Of a stretch of DNA of 64,000 bases, positions 1-11,706 are shown piece by piece (positions within the stretch are counted from its first letter, which is position 1; every line of letters starts with the position of its first letter). Where the stretch lies: contig JAYKXP010000061.1 in NCBI GenBank assembly GCA_037176845.1, positions 124,001 to 188,000 of the forward strand, read 5' to 3'. Source of the DNA: Paramarasmius palmivorus. Taxonomy: Eukaryota > Basidiomycota > Agaricomycetes > Agaricales > Marasmiaceae. The translations under genes and the position numbers were made by a program. A model generated the notes under the pieces. It saw only the letters and a list, made by a program, of their open reading frames with translations. It ran no database searches and had not been told where the DNA came from.

Positions 1-123
1 TAAAAAAGAGTCAGATTTGACTTGTGAACCTCACCAAAGCATCTTCATCTTCATCTTCTGCATCTTTGCCTTCGTCTTATTTTTGTCTTCGTCTTTTTTT
101 TCACCTTCAACTTCAAAGCCATA

Positions 124-725
124 ATGTTCTCTCTTTTCTTTATCGCCGCCTCCCTCGTTGCCGCAGCCTCTGCTACCCCTCTTCGTGTTGCCGAAGCCAG
201 AGCCGCCACCTGCCAACCTAACTTCCAGGGCGGAGCCATCGCTATCAGCACCGCTGATGGTTTTTACGAGCCTAATGGTGGCTCTGGTCTTTGGGCATGG
301 CATGTCGAACAGAACGGCCAGTGGCCAACTGAATACATTATCAAGTACGTCTTCAATCGCCACCTTCGTCCGATCCTCCGTTCATTGGTTTCACAGGGAC
401 ATCAAGACTCTCAATGTCCTAACCCTTGCTGCTGGCGGTAGCACTTTCCTGTTCACTCAGAATGGAAGTGCCGACCCGTACGTACCATCCTCGTATTTCA
501 TAACACTTTGCCTGACCAGGATGGAATAGATCCCAATCGTTTGCTATCAACTGTGAAACTTGCGACCCCAACGCAGGTTCAGGTGAAGACAGGGACGTTG
601 CCACCAAATGCACCATCAAACCTCATGGCAAACCTGATTTCTGTCTTACCTCGGTCGGTGTAAACTACCTCGTATCAGCTCCTTGCAACGGCGCCGCCAG
701 CCAGGTCTTCAACTTTGCGGTTTAG
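124..725 (+). CDS. Small secreted protein, unknown function
   Basis: Three exons (124-344, 397-477, 530-725) give a 165-residue protein. The first 20 or so residues are a clear signal peptide (MFSLFFIAASLVAAASA), so it is probably secreted or cell-wall bound. The mature part has cysteine-containing stretches (INCETCDP, TKCTIKP, DFCLTS, APCNG) and ends FNFAV, consistent with a small disulfide-stabilised beta-rich protein. No catalytic motif is visible. It converges on the next gene, with under 200 bp between stops. I do not recognise the family; a cerato-type or lectin-like fold is possible but not shown. The splice sites are consensus and keep one frame to the TAG. Confidence 0.7.
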
Positions 726-915
726 AGAAACGGGAACGTTTGGTTCTAAGGACATTTCTTTGTTCATTTCTACATGTATGTGACGAACCTTCTTCTTTTC
801 GTTCTATCGTACATACGGACACTTTCTTGTATCAACTGTAGCCAGTAGCGATCCACTCCTTCACGATCATCATGAATGTCATTGACCTACGACCGGAACC
901 TTTGTTGGTTAGCCT

Positions 916-1961
916 TCAGTTCCTTTCGCCACCTAGCAAACTTGCATTTGAATCCGACCGTGTCGCTCGTGTATGAGTACTCTTCGCAAAACAGCTCGAC
1001 GCTTTCGTGGCAACCCGCTTCAAACCGTCAACTATACCGAGGTTTGGCCATTTGAAAGGTCCTTGAATTCGATCGACCCGTACCCTATGATCCCCGTCTA
1101 TACCAACACTAACAGACCAAAGTGCACTGACGATGCTGGCGAGCGCAGTACTAGCACTGATCATAAACATGATGACCATCTGTAGCTTGGCTGCCTGTTC
1201 TACATCGGCTCCTCCAAGGATAGCACCAGTCATCATGCCAGGTATAGCTATGATACCTATGACGGACATTTGGTTGATTGTCGGAGTGAGTGCGAACCGG
1301 AGAGCTGAAACGAGGATGGGTCGGGTTGCCTCGGTTCGGGATGCACCGTAGGCCAGATACGCTTCAACGATGTGACGATTGTCTCTGAACGAGGTGTCTT
1401 CAGAAAATGGAATGGTCTAGGAACGTTGGACACGTACGAGAGCTCCTTCAAAACATATGTCGTCGACACAATAATCCCATTTATGGTGCTTCCACAAAGC
1501 ATTCCTACTACCGGAATAAAGTTGGATGGCCTCCAGAAAGGATCCTCAGACATCGCAAATCGAGCACCAATAATTGACACGGGAATCGTGGAGCATAGCA
1601 TACTGAGAAGCACGGAAGGAAACATTCCGGTGTGTCGTTTCTTGGCCTTGTTAACGATTATCTCCAGGGTTCCGAGGAGGTTTAGTAGGACTAGATTTCA
1701 TGTCAGAGACATCGAAACGAGGGATAAGTCAACCTTACACGCAATACCAGCTACCGCCCATGGATTATTTGCCTGGAAGACTTTCTGCAAGATTGTTCCG
1801 ACGACAGCGAGTTGGAGAATACATCGAAGAGCTGCCGTGAGCAAGGAGAATCCGACTCCAAGGCGCAAGAAGGTCGAAATAAGAGTATTGAACGCGATGA
1901 AAGAAAATGCGAGACCAACGTTTGCCCAGCTGAGATGTGGACCGGAAGGAGCACTGTCCAT
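916..1961 (-). CDS. UPF0014 / FetB-ALS3-like membrane protein
   Basis: Exons 1961-1739, 1690-1438 and 1384-916 give about 314 residues. The sequence carries the family landmarks: an N-terminal run of membrane helices, then HIVEAYLAYGAS, then the signature IPGMMTGAILGGADVEQAAK followed by further hydrophobic helices. The family includes E. coli FetB (iron export permease) and plant ALS3/STAR2 (aluminium tolerance); in those systems it pairs with an ATP-binding subunit. No ATPase subunit lies next to it here. The C-terminal 40 residues are polar and read straight through to TAG; a small extra intron there cannot be excluded. A 249-residue open frame on the opposite strand (1372-2121) is a shadow of this gene. 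Confidence 0.85.
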
Positions 1962-2308
1962 GTCGTGGTCTGGGCAGGAGATACGCGAACAAAAACACGT
2001 CCCACGCGTCTTGGCTCAGAGAAGCACTCTTTCAGATTCTTTCATGAATATTCACTGTTACAATACACGATGGGGGCATGCCACAGGCATACTGTTTTTC
2101 GACCCTAAAGCATACCAGTAGTACTAGTAGTGATGCGGAATACCCTGCGGATCCCGCGGCATGAGACCAGTGATGAAAGGGTGTGTTCCTTTTCCATAAC
2201 CACCATCATCCCTAACTAGTGCATCGAGGGCTGGGAGAGTATTGGCCACTGATACGTTGAAGGATCATAGGTGAGCCATGATTTCGTTTGAATCGGTGAA
2301 CCTTGCTC
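1962..2308. other. Divergent intergenic region between UPF0014 gene and F-box gene
   Basis: About 350 bp separate the two divergent start codons, so it should hold both promoters. I see no clear TATA box or repeat in it. Confidence 0.5.
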
Positions 2309-4066
2309 ATGTTGGCCCAAGAGATGTGTGCAAAAGGTCATGTCGAGCAGACCGTCCTTTGTGACCGTTGTAATGCCTCAGTGCAATACCCAAATTTCCC
2401 AACTTCCTACAAAGTTCGATCTGACTACGTCCCAACAAATCGCGACGTCAACGAGGCACTTGCATCAATTGAAGAATTGAAGGAGGCTCTCCGCCATTAC
2501 GACACAGAAGTAGAAAAAATACAGGGGGTCTTGGAGAGTTTGAAGGCGGGGAGGGCTCAGCTGGAGAGACAGATTTCAGAACAGAACGCCATACTCTCTC
2601 CTCTCCGAAGGGTTCCCGTTGAGATCTACCACAAGATCTTTTCTCTTGTTTGCTATGCAGACGAAGATCCGGGTACATTTGAATATGCACTATTTCTCGA
2701 AAGACGTGGCTTATGTCCGGCGCTCTCGATATCCCTCACCTCTTCCCAATGGCGAAGGATAGCTATCAACTATCCTCCCATTTGGAACTCTATCTCTCTC
2801 GACATTTGTTCTCCCCGATCAATCCAAACCATCAGTATCACCGCATTACTCGGGATCTACTTGAGGAATGCTGGCAACAGTCCGCTCAAAATTCGTGTTC
2901 ACTCTTCGCTAGACCCAGAAGAATGGACTGAAGATACCCCTCACATGCTGATGCAAGTTCGGCGCCAAGGCGTTGACTGTTTTCGAGCGCTCCTCTCTCA
3001 TATGAAACGATGTGAGATACTGCATCTAGACATCAGTGGGCACGTTGTGGTAGATGACTTCACGGGCGCCCCGGATTTGAAGTTCTCTGCTTTACGTGTT
3101 TTGCATAACAATGTCAGGATGACCGATTCTGTAGACGTAGCCTCGACTTTATGGTTCTGGCGCGCCGTCGGCGAAGCACCACTTCTTAAACGTCTCCATG
3201 GGCAATTCTCGTTGCCTCCCCAGGTGGATGCATTGCCATATAGGCAACTCACCAATATGGATCACTGGGAGATAGATGACCATGATAGATTTCTCCAAGT
3301 CTTATCCAGTGCTCGAAACCTCGAAAGTTTGTCTTTTCGGTGGGAGCCATCAGACGATATCGTTATCGGAGCTTCCTACGAGCTCTCAGTGCTCCAGGAG
3401 CTTTGCATTCGCTCGTCAAGTCTCCCAGATCACCCCTTCATTCTCTTTGAATCCTTTCGAGTTCCTCAATTGACAACCTTGTCAATACATTCCACTCCAT
3501 ACTCGGAACAGACACCCTATGTTTTTCGCTCCGAATTCATGTCAGCCCTCCGCCGCCTCTCGAATACCCTGCAGTGCTTGCACCTCAACCTTGAAAGCAT
3601 CTGTCCAACCAATTCCTCCATGTCGGATATTATCACCATGCTCCCCAATCTGTCGTACTATGGTGTCCGGCTGAGCTGTGACAGTTCTCGTCAGGATCAG
3701 GTTCCATCCTGCATCTCACATTTACTGAGAACACTGACTATATCAGGTCGTTCCTCCAATGTTGTCGCGCCAAAGCTAAGGAGGCTTCTCCTTCACGAGT
3801 CTCACACCCGTGTCGACTCTCGTGTCATTGATCAACTACTGACAATGATTGAGTCGAGGAGTACCAGAGGACTCGCAAATGCAGGTTTAGCGACAGAGGT
3901 TGCTGCCCTAGTCAGTGTAGACTTTTCCTACTGGACGAATAGAGGGGGGCGCTCGGAATATTTCCTGCCGCCAGACGAGTTACTGAGTGATGGAGATCGA
4001 CACAGACTCGAAATGCTTGAACAGGACGGTTCAGTGTGTACACTGATTGAACGTTGGGTTGAATAA
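2309..4066 (+). CDS. F-box-like LRR-type protein (paralogue A)
   Basis: Intronless, 585 residues from the ATG at 2309. Residues 15-30 hold a CDRC pair, followed by a heptad-like coiled coil (about 45-95) and then an F-box-like segment LSPLRRVPVEIYHKIFSLVC near residue 100. The rest is a leucine-rich, irregular repeat region typical of agaricomycete F-box-like families. F-box proteins recruit substrates to SCF ubiquitin ligases through Skp1; that role is inferred from the family. A clear paralogue with the same architecture lies on the opposite strand at 45814-47577. It shares its upstream region with the divergent UPF0014 gene. Confidence 0.8.
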   Translation: MLAQEMCAKGHVEQTVLCDRCNASVQYPNFPTSYKVRSDYVPTNRDVNEALASIEELKEALRHYDTEVEKIQGVLESLKAGRAQLERQISEQNAILSPLRRVPVEIYHKIFSLVCYADEDPGTFEYALFLERRGLCPALSISLTSSQWRRIAINYPPIWNSISLDICSPRSIQTISITALLGIYLRNAGNSPLKIRVHSSLDPEEWTEDTPHMLMQVRRQGVDCFRALLSHMKRCEILHLDISGHVVVDDFTGAPDLKFSALRVLHNNVRMTDSVDVASTLWFWRAVGEAPLLKRLHGQFSLPPQVDALPYRQLTNMDHWEIDDHDRFLQVLSSARNLESLSFRWEPSDDIVIGASYELSVLQELCIRSSSLPDHPFILFESFRVPQLTTLSIHSTPYSEQTPYVFRSEFMSALRRLSNTLQCLHLNLESICPTNSSMSDIITMLPNLSYYGVRLSCDSSRQDQVPSCISHLLRTLTISGRSSNVVAPKLRRLLLHESHTRVDSRVIDQLLTMIESRSTRGLANAGLATEVAALVSVDFSYWTNRGGRSEYFLPPDELLSDGDRHRLEMLEQDGSVCTLIERWVE

Positions 4067-4266
4067 ATCAAAAAAGTGTGAAGTTAATAACGGCTAGTTA
4101 TACATCAATTCGTACTTCCAATGTTGTACCTATAGACTTTGTATAAAGCATCCTTTCTGGTTTTGTACTTTTGAGCCGGCGTCCACGCACACGCTCGGCA
4201 GGGATTTTCATTAGACGCCCAAAGTCATCGCCTGTTCCTTCAAGCTTTCATGGTCTCTTGTCCCCC

Positions 4267-6791
4267 ATGAAGCGTGCCAACGATAACTCGACCTCTCAAC
4301 CTCATAAACGTACCAAAGCCAGTCAGGCATGTCAATCGTGTCGAAAAAACAAGACACGTTGCGAACTGCTCGACGGTGTACCCCAATCAGGAAGCCTTCG
4401 TTGTCATAGATGCAAAGTATTGGGTGCAACATGTTCATTCGAAAACTCCAGCATCATTCACTTACCTTCGGCATCCAACACCAACGCGCCGGCTGTCCAA
4501 ACGATTGTCATTAATGATTCTCGGTGTGCCCGTACAACACCACCACCGGAGCCGCAGCGAGAATTGCCATATCTCACACCTCCTAATGACTCTCCGCCGT
4601 CAATTTCAGGCTCAGAGCCCCCTTCATCCACGTATTTCAGCAAAATGGAGCCAGAGGACTTGGTCCCAAGCTCCAAGATACCTTGGGGACCTTCCAATCC
4701 ATCAAACGACTGGACGGCAACACCCCTGCTTTCCATTCATCATTTAGCCAACAACAGCGGCAAAGACACGGAAATTTTACTGGAGCAGCAAATGAAGGAA
4801 CTGGGGGTAGAGAGATATACGGATCAAAGGCTATCAGACATACTCACCGAGGATCAGGTTGCCCGATTACTGGAAAGGTGCGTGTCAGTCTCTTACCTGT
4901 GAGCCTATGATACTGAGAGCAACATCCTCTAGATATAACGAGTATTACGCTCCATGGTTATGTCTACCGCCAAGTCAATCACAAGTTCGAACACCTCTAC
5001 TCGATCTGGTACGCGCCTCTGCTGCGGCTCGTGGGATGGACCCCATCACTCGAAGGACGGTCCTGCCTAGAATGCAGAAGCTCATTGAAGAGACATTCCT
5101 GAATAAGATCATGCTGAACTCGACCTTGTCAATGGAATCTGTAGAGGCGTTGATGATTTTGTGCTGTTGGCCCCCAGTCTGTAGCGCAGGCTACAAGGAG
5201 CAGCGCGACCCACGCATGCTGGTGGGGTCTGCTGTCGGATTGGCTATGAACCTCAACTTGGCTCAAGCCTCGTCTTTACGACAAGAGGCGGTAGCTGCAG
5301 GCTCTACTCAGCTGGAAGATATCACAAACAAAGCCAGAATGGTCAGTTGTCTCACCAACTTGTAATGCCTCGGCTGAATTTGACTGCGTAGTGGCTTAGC
5401 TTGACAATCCTCGAGTCGTCGTGAGTATGGCTGTACTACTTCGCACAAACCGTACTGACCTCTAAAGATTGTGCATTGGTACAGGCAGGGATCCTGTTAG
5501 CCGTCGGGCAGAACGAGATCGGTCTTTTGTCGATCCCACTTCCATGCGCAACATGGAGTCTGCTCGGGATATACGACTTGGATATATGTCAGAAGTGCTT
5601 TCGCTAGTTGAACAAGGATGCCGGATTCGGTTGTCCAGTCCTTCGGATCTCGAAAAATTCCTGGCCGAAGCTGAAGGGGTCATGGCGTTGCTCAAGTGTG
5701 TTACCACATTCTCTAATCCGCTTCCTGGTAAGCTACATCTCTTGACTTGGGATGCAAGTATTCTGATAATTGCCTTCACAGTCGTGGTCCCGTATGACAA
5801 GTTCTGGTTCGAGATGATGGCCCTGCAGATGCATGGATGGCGATTAGCATTCTATCACCATCTGTTCCGGGAGATACGTACCGTCATGCACGGCCACAAC
5901 TCGCAGTCATGGGTAAAGACTGAAGTCAAAGGGATGTCGATCGCGCTATCACTCGGACATGATGCCGTCGAAGCTGCTCAAGCTATCCTTACAATTATCG
6001 TTGCCCAACAAGATACAAAACGACTTGGCTCCTCGCCAGATCACATCTTCACCATGGTCACGTTCGCTGCTGTGTGGTTGATCGTATCGAATTTCTCGGT
6101 ATATCAGCTTAGTAGGGTGAGCTTAGGATGGGCAAGCGAGAGGTTGATCATACTGGCGGCCGAGAAGCTGAGTCAAGTTTCTCAAACACCGAATCATCTT
6201 CCAGCCAAGTGTTCGCATTTAATTACGAGGTTGATCAATGCATGGGACGCTCGGGAGACACTAGTCAAAGATATGCCTATGTCATCCAAGAAATGTTTGA
6301 TGTCGGAGCTTGGGTCGCCGAAACAGGCTTCGAGTCTCAGCTCTAGGATATCAGCGGAAAGGACGACGATGGCCAGCGCTGCCGAGGAGCAATTGGCTTC
6401 CGATCCTGGGTATGCTGATATCGGCATGCCTACCCCCAACCCGCAGACCTGGGCGGCCTATTCGTCGGACTGGTTGATGGATTCGCAGCAGTTCTGGGCG
6501 GCATTTATGGATAACTTTGGCACGGAGGGAGAAATTTCACATTGCTCATCCTACTACGTCTGGATTCTGACCTCAGCTTTTTTCTGGTGCCGATTTACCG
6601 TTCCTACGCATTACTATACTCTTTCGTTTTCTCGGATTTTGTTATCGTTTATTTCAAGAAAAGTACAGCATTATTTTGTACCAGTACTACGGCTTGTAAT
6701 TAATGGTAGTTGTCAACCATGTACACGATATTATTCCTCGCCGTCAGACCCGCATTTGAAGAAACAGGATGTGACGAAAGTGTTACAGTAA
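4267..6791 (+). CDS. Zn2Cys6 fungal transcription factor
   Basis: Exons 4267-4877, 4933-5341, 5392-5420, 5468-5727 and 5782-6791 give up to 772 residues. An N-terminal basic stretch (PHKRTKAS) leads into a Zn2Cys6 binuclear cluster with cysteines at about 22, 25, 32, 46, 49 and 56. A Pro/Ser-rich linker follows, then a fungal-specific transcription factor middle-homology region (YYAPWLCLPP, then a GRDPVSRRA motif in the place of the usual tGRP). It should be a DNA-binding regulator; its targets are unknown and no pathway genes lie beside it. The 54-bp intron at 5728-5781 is a multiple of three, so both forms read through. The last 80 residues after about 6530 look non-coding-like, so the true stop may be earlier through a missed intron. 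Confidence 0.85.
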
Positions 6792-6898
6792 GCGGGTGTA
6801 GCGGCCGGAGAATTGTGTAATGGGACGATTTCCTTATTGGTAAATTGGGTGACGCACAAAGCTTGGACTTTTACCTCAACCACAGCACCCTTGCTGCT

Positions 6899-6906
6899 GT
6901 TGGCAC
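6899..6906. repeat. 8-bp target-site duplication, left copy (GTTGGCAC)
   Basis: GTTGGCAC directly precedes the left inverted repeat and is repeated exactly at 8246-8253 after the right inverted repeat. Confidence 0.85.
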
Positions 6907-6977
6907 CAAGGGGCACGCAACGATTTAGCGCTCTGTTGCCGTCTCCCCCAACCACCCCTCCATCAAATTTCCTTTTT
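6907..6977 (+). repeat. Left terminal inverted repeat, 71 bp
   Basis: Exact reverse complement of 8175-8245; the match ends in the run of T after CATCAAATTTCC. Confidence 0.9.
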
Positions 6978-8174
6978 CAGTTTTTTTCCCAGGCCATGAT
7001 GGATGACGGTCTATGTGCAAAATCTGAGTGCGTATGATTTATTTATCATGCTCTACTGCGAGTTTAACTTGGGACTCTACTAGGAGGTCTAGGAAGGCTC
7101 ACTCGTCAGGATAATTCCTAACATTACTCCGAAAAGAGAGAGCTTCAGAGTTATGGTGAAGAGGAAGCATGATATTTATTATGCTGTGCTCTCAACGTGC
7201 TCATAACTGAGTTGCAGGCTTACAGAACTTTAGGGGCATACTATCTACGTATGTATGCCATGTTTTGACGGGAAGAATACGGGGAATACTGCGATATACA
7301 GTGAACGCTCGTAGGTTCAGGTCGGCGCTTATACAGCGCTTACATGGGTGTAATCTCCGGCATCGCCTAGAAAGTGAATATCTGGGTTCAGAGCTCCGAA
7401 AGAACAGTTAAAGTAGTTTCTATGTATTTAGTATACACCCGAGGAATTGCGAAGACCCAGGGAAAGAATAGATGACAAGAATTGATTCTGAAAAGTTGGG
7501 TATCTCGGCCAAGCATAACGCCATCATTCACTCGCAGACCTTCACTGGCTTCGCTTCCTACGTCCTTTCCTGGATGTTAGGTGTCACGTCAAATGCCCTT
7601 CTTCGAGCTTTAAGGGCCATCGAGCCCTAGTTGCTCATGGAATCGTACAAGATCGAAACCCTTGGAATTTTGGAGGTTTCGGCAGCTGCCGAACATCGAT
7701 TCAAGGCGGTCATTACCCTCGAATGGGTACTCTTGTTGAAGAAACAGTTGCTGCAGGACACTCAAGGGTGGGAATTATGGGTGATCTATTCTTCCCTCAG
7801 ATATCTGAACATTGGCTTGCTTGAATGTGTCGCATTCGAAAGGAAGACTTCAACATCAATACCCACCGTGATTAGTGACTGAAACAAGACCTCAGCAGTT
7901 GAATGAACATGCGAACCCTGTTCCATATAATCCTAGAAAAGTATGTTATATGTCCAACATTTCTTTCAAGGGAAATCAAGTGCAATAACCTTATGCTGAG
8001 ATGTTTCACCTTCATTTTTCTCCGAGTCGGGCATGTTTTAAGGTGAGGTGAGGAGGGAAAGAAGGGATAGTGAGAATGGCTTCATTCTCGTTCTTTAATA
8101 TTACAAGATTAATGCAGTGAACGTGTTATATGCATGTTGTCGAAGACGAAGAGGTCACCAGGCAGTCAAATCCA

Positions 8175-8245
8175 AAAAAGGAAATTTGATGGAGGGGTGG
8201 TTGGGGGAGACGGCAACAGAGCGCTAAATCGTTGCGTGCCCCTTG
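8175..8245 (-). repeat. Right terminal inverted repeat, 71 bp
   Basis: Exact reverse complement of 6907-6977. It is followed at once by the second GTTGGCAC copy (8246-8253). Confidence 0.9.
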
Positions 8246-8266
8246 GTTGGCACCCACTCCTTCACA

Positions 8267-9493
8267 ATGGCAAGATATCCAGCAAGGTAGATACTTTGTT
8301 ATTAGTCTCTTTTTTTCATTAAACCGTAAATTTGGTCCGAATTTGCTCATGACACCGTATCCGTTGGCAGGTCTGCATCGGTCGCCATTACTCTCTTGGG
8401 ATCTCTAGCGAATTTGGCCTGCACTCTCCAGCTTCTCGCCGCATGGAATCTACTCAAAGAACCAGAATCGTCGGAGTCAGAGTGGGAATCTTCGTGGCTC
8501 AGTAGAAAGTGGCCATGGCATCCAGATGGCATTCAACTCATTTGGGGGCTCCTTTTGGCTTACTGTTCCACCGCGACAGTAGTGTGTACGGTTGGATTTT
8601 TGGGTGTGGTTAAGGTGAGTTTCCTCAATTCTGTACCTTCCCCAGAATCATCGAGCCCCTTGACCCGACCGCCTCCTGTTCCCCGCATTCTATTCCTATT
8701 CTGACTATGCTTCGATTACCTTTCATACACAGCGCAAATCATCCCTACTCAAGTTCTATCGGGATCTTTCAATAGCCGATTTATCGACAAGTGCTTTTCT
8801 CGCTCTCGTTGGTGTCTATTTCGCATGGCAGCCAACGACGAGTGGTATCGTCTGTGAAGGACTCGCACGGCAACCGGAGCTTATGAGGGATTTAGCAGAA
8901 ATTGGTTTGAGCTCAGAGAACTGCGAGAGATGGAGCCATAGAGCAATCATCGCCCTTTTGGTGGTCATGATTCTTTCTATCGTTGCCAAGGTGAGTGTCA
9001 GATCATGTTGAGCCCATTTATACCATGGTTTCCCCGATGTTCTGACTCGTTATTCGTGCAGCTCCACTTTGTCCTCGCTGTGGAGATCTACTACTCCCAT
9101 CTCGCTCGTCTCGACAAACCCTCGGAAGAAGACGAACATGATTATGCCGAACTACAGAATCGATCCCCTGGACAAACACCACTCCGCCGTATTTACCTCG
9201 CACGACAACCCCGTCCTGGGTACGACATAGAAGCAAACACATCTGAAGACGAAGAAATGGTGGTGTATACACGTGTTCCCGCAGAGCGCCTTCCATGGCG
9301 GACCGCCGAGGATGCACGCAGGGAAGCTACTGCGCGCTGGGTAACGGGGATGGCATCTCAACCTCCAAGAAATCTCAGTCCACCGTCCAGCCCAAGCTTG
9401 GGAAGTGACAATTCGAGTAGCTACGGAATGACTGGAGCAGGTCATGTAAGGCTACCGATTTTACCTGGGGAAGGGCTATTCCCACCATCGTAG
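8267..9493 (+). CDS. Four-TM membrane protein, fungal hypothetical
   Basis: Exons 8267-8286, 8371-8614, 8733-8990 and 9062-9493 give 317 residues. The 20-nt first exon was chosen because its ATG and GTAGAT donor join in frame to the acceptor at 8370, giving MARYPARSAS. Four hydrophobic segments are visible (around VAITLLGSLANLA, IQLIWGLLLAYC, TSAFLALVGVYFAW and AIIALLVVMILSIVAK); the last 110 residues are hydrophilic and probably cytosolic, with acidic and Ser/Pro-rich parts. The family is unknown to me. The transposon ends 13 bp before its start codon (21 bp counting the duplication), so its promoter and 5' leader must be partly or wholly element-derived, or the gene may be impaired. Confidence 0.75.
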
Positions 9494-10206
9494 ATTGAAT
9501 GAAGGTTTGTTGATCTACGGTACTTCTTGCACATGGAGGAATCTGATGAAGTCTGGCCTAGTTTCATCAAGTAGCACGGTCTCGCCGGTCCTTTCGTCTC
9601 GTCTGTGATGCTTCCTTACGATTTCCCCATTGTATCACCATCATGCACTTCTTGATTTATATGTCATTTTTATCTGAACTACGGGTTCCCTATCTTTCCT
9701 TAACAGTCTGTATACTGACCAACAGTTCTCTCTCAACAAGTAAAAGCCCAGTTAATCTTCTCGTACTCGTTTTCGGACTCGTTAGATTGGTTTTATTTGA
9801 CGCATTACTGTAGGTTTTTAGTTTAAATCGAATTGCTTTCAACCTTGGCACTGTGCTTCCCATCAATTCAAGTTTACTTTGCGGGTGGAATACTTGATCG
9901 TAGTCCCCCATCTATCATTCATATGGACTACTTCTGTGGTGATTATCTGTGTATCATTGCGCTGATTGCCCGGTACATGGTGCATGCGAGGGACTGAAGC
10001 TCATGCCATGAGTCATGTCAATGGTTGAACGTTAGTTTTAGTGGTGATAACGTTGCAAGTGACAAGGCAAGTTGACAGCGGGAAACTGAAACGACTTGGA
10101 AAGCCAGAGGCTTGCGGGAGCAGGTTTCCCTGTGCATACTTATGAGTCAAATAAGTTAAGCCGTGGTACAACAAGTCCTGGTGTACAATAGCCGCTATAG
10201 ATCATA
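9494..10206. other. Convergent intergenic region, no gene seen
   Basis: About 710 bp between two facing stop codons. Only short frames with no recognisable product; presumably 3' UTRs and terminators of both neighbours. Confidence 0.6.
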
Positions 10207-11417
10207 CTATTTCTTCCCTTTCCTCTGCTTGGCGGAACCAGCTTTTGTCGGTGCAGTTTGTGAAGTGCTTGACCCTGGCGATGGTGCTTGTTTCTCACCA
10301 ACACCTTTTGGTTGTTGGATTCGGGGTTGTGTGGGCTCTTTCGCAGCGGGACGGTGCATGAACTGAATAATGAACGATGCAATGCTCCCCGAGAGAACAT
10401 AGAGAAGCCATCTCGGAACGAGGACAGTGACGTTGTAAATATTCATCAGGGTGAAGGCAAGGTAGTGCATGATATACTCTCTGTTCCAAGATATATCACT
10501 GTCAGCAGCGGAGAAACATCAAGGTCGAGCCCACAAACCTAGATCCCCCGGGAGAGTAAGGACCATCCCAAGGTAACGCGTGAAGGTATAATTCTTGCTT
10601 AAGGAACTCTCGGAGACCACCATCTCGGATTCGTATGTATTGGGGTTTAAAGAAACGCAAGGACTGGCCACGGTCCTTGATGATTACAAACATCGGTGCC
10701 CTAGAACACCCATGTTAGCGAAGCTTGCCGCATGAGAAGTGGTTCAGTACGCACTGCCAGACTGCCCATTTGGTGGTCAGATATGTAACATTCAAGTAGT
10801 CAATACGACCCCATCGCAAGTCAGGAAGGTCATTGGCAATCAAGGTTTCGTTGAAGGCTTCATCGTATACTTGGTCGACAAATTGTGATATTCCTCCTGC
10901 ATGCGTGAGATCTCCGGACCTGTAAGGAATGGTCAGACGGGAAACGGCCAACAACAGGTAGCACGCACACAAGGAGAAGCCATGTTCGTTTCTTCTCTTC
11001 CTCTTCAGTCAACGTCTCGTTCACGATGATCTCTTCATAATTGGCGTCCGTTATCAGAGGAATGCGTGGATCCCAGGGAGACTCTCGTGCCTTGGAGAGC
11101 CGTTCCGTGATATTGATACCAGCTTTCTGGAATAACGCAGCGACGGGCTCTGAAGTGAGTATCCCGTTCAAGTCGAGAAGCTCACTCAGCCTCTTTGGTC
11201 CTGAACGCGCCGCTGGTGCCTCTTTCTTGTGTTCCTGTCCCTTTCCTTGTTCGCCAGCAGCTTGTGTCGGTACGACATATTCAAAGGGATTCGCGACCGA
11301 TTCTGCTAGATTTGGGGCTTCCGAGGGAGCAGGTTGGCCTGGCTTCCACCCCTCTGAGAAATACTGGGCCTGCGAGGAGGCTGTCAGAGCCAGGACGGAC
11401 AGCCAAAAGAGCCTCAT
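10207..11417 (-). CDS. Thioredoxin-fold ER-type membrane protein without CxxC
   Basis: Exons 11417-10969, 10919-10755, 10700-10539 and 10480-10207 give 349 residues. It begins with a signal peptide (MRLFWLSVLALTASSQA). The central region reads like a thioredoxin fold: a beta strand TWLLLVSG, a helix, RIDYLNVTYLTTKWAVWQAP, then MFVIIKDRGQSLRFF. The position after the tryptophan is QAP, so the redox CxxC pair is missing and it is probably not an oxidoreductase. One membrane helix (WLLYVLSGSIASFIIQF) precedes a Lys-rich tail ending KQRKGKK, which could act as an ER retrieval signal. It is probably an ER-membrane thioredoxin-like protein; the exact orthologue is not known to me. Confidence 0.75.
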
Positions 11418-11706
11418 GGTGGTAAGGGAACAAGTTACACTTCAGGTACGGATTCCACAACAAAAAGATAAGAAAGTAAGGGACGCACGGACGAGTTTCC
11501 TTTTCTGGGTCCAAATTATTTCTCTCTCTTCCCCCAACAACCCTGGTTTCCCAATCTCGGATTCTCTACTCGCCCTGTAGGATCCTTTCTACGCGATAGT
11601 TTGCACTTCACGCGTATAGTTCTAGGGAATCACTTGAAAGTTTCGCCTAGGGATTATAGGGACTACGAAGGCCGTGTGATACATTCACACCTCTACCTGG
11701 ATCAGC

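Larger units (their letters stand above)
6907..8245. mobile_element. Non-autonomous DNA transposon, hAT-like
   Basis: A 1339-bp segment is bounded by inverted repeats identical over 71 bp (6907-6977 and 8175-8245), each starting CAAGGGGCACGC at the outer edge, and by an 8-bp direct duplication GTTGGCAC. An 8-bp duplication with a CA(A/G)GGG-type terminus suggests the hAT superfamily; the long inverted repeats leave a Mutator-like origin as an alternative. No open frame inside is long enough to be a transposase (largest about 80 codons, no recognisable motif), so it would need a transposase in trans. Perfect repeats imply recent movement. The right end sits 13 bp before the ATG of the next gene. 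Confidence 0.85.

Noticed and set aside
1372..2121. 249-codon open frame on the plus strand
   Set aside because: It is the complement of the UPF0014 gene, whose family signature and splice phases are clear; the plus frame has no domain-like composition.
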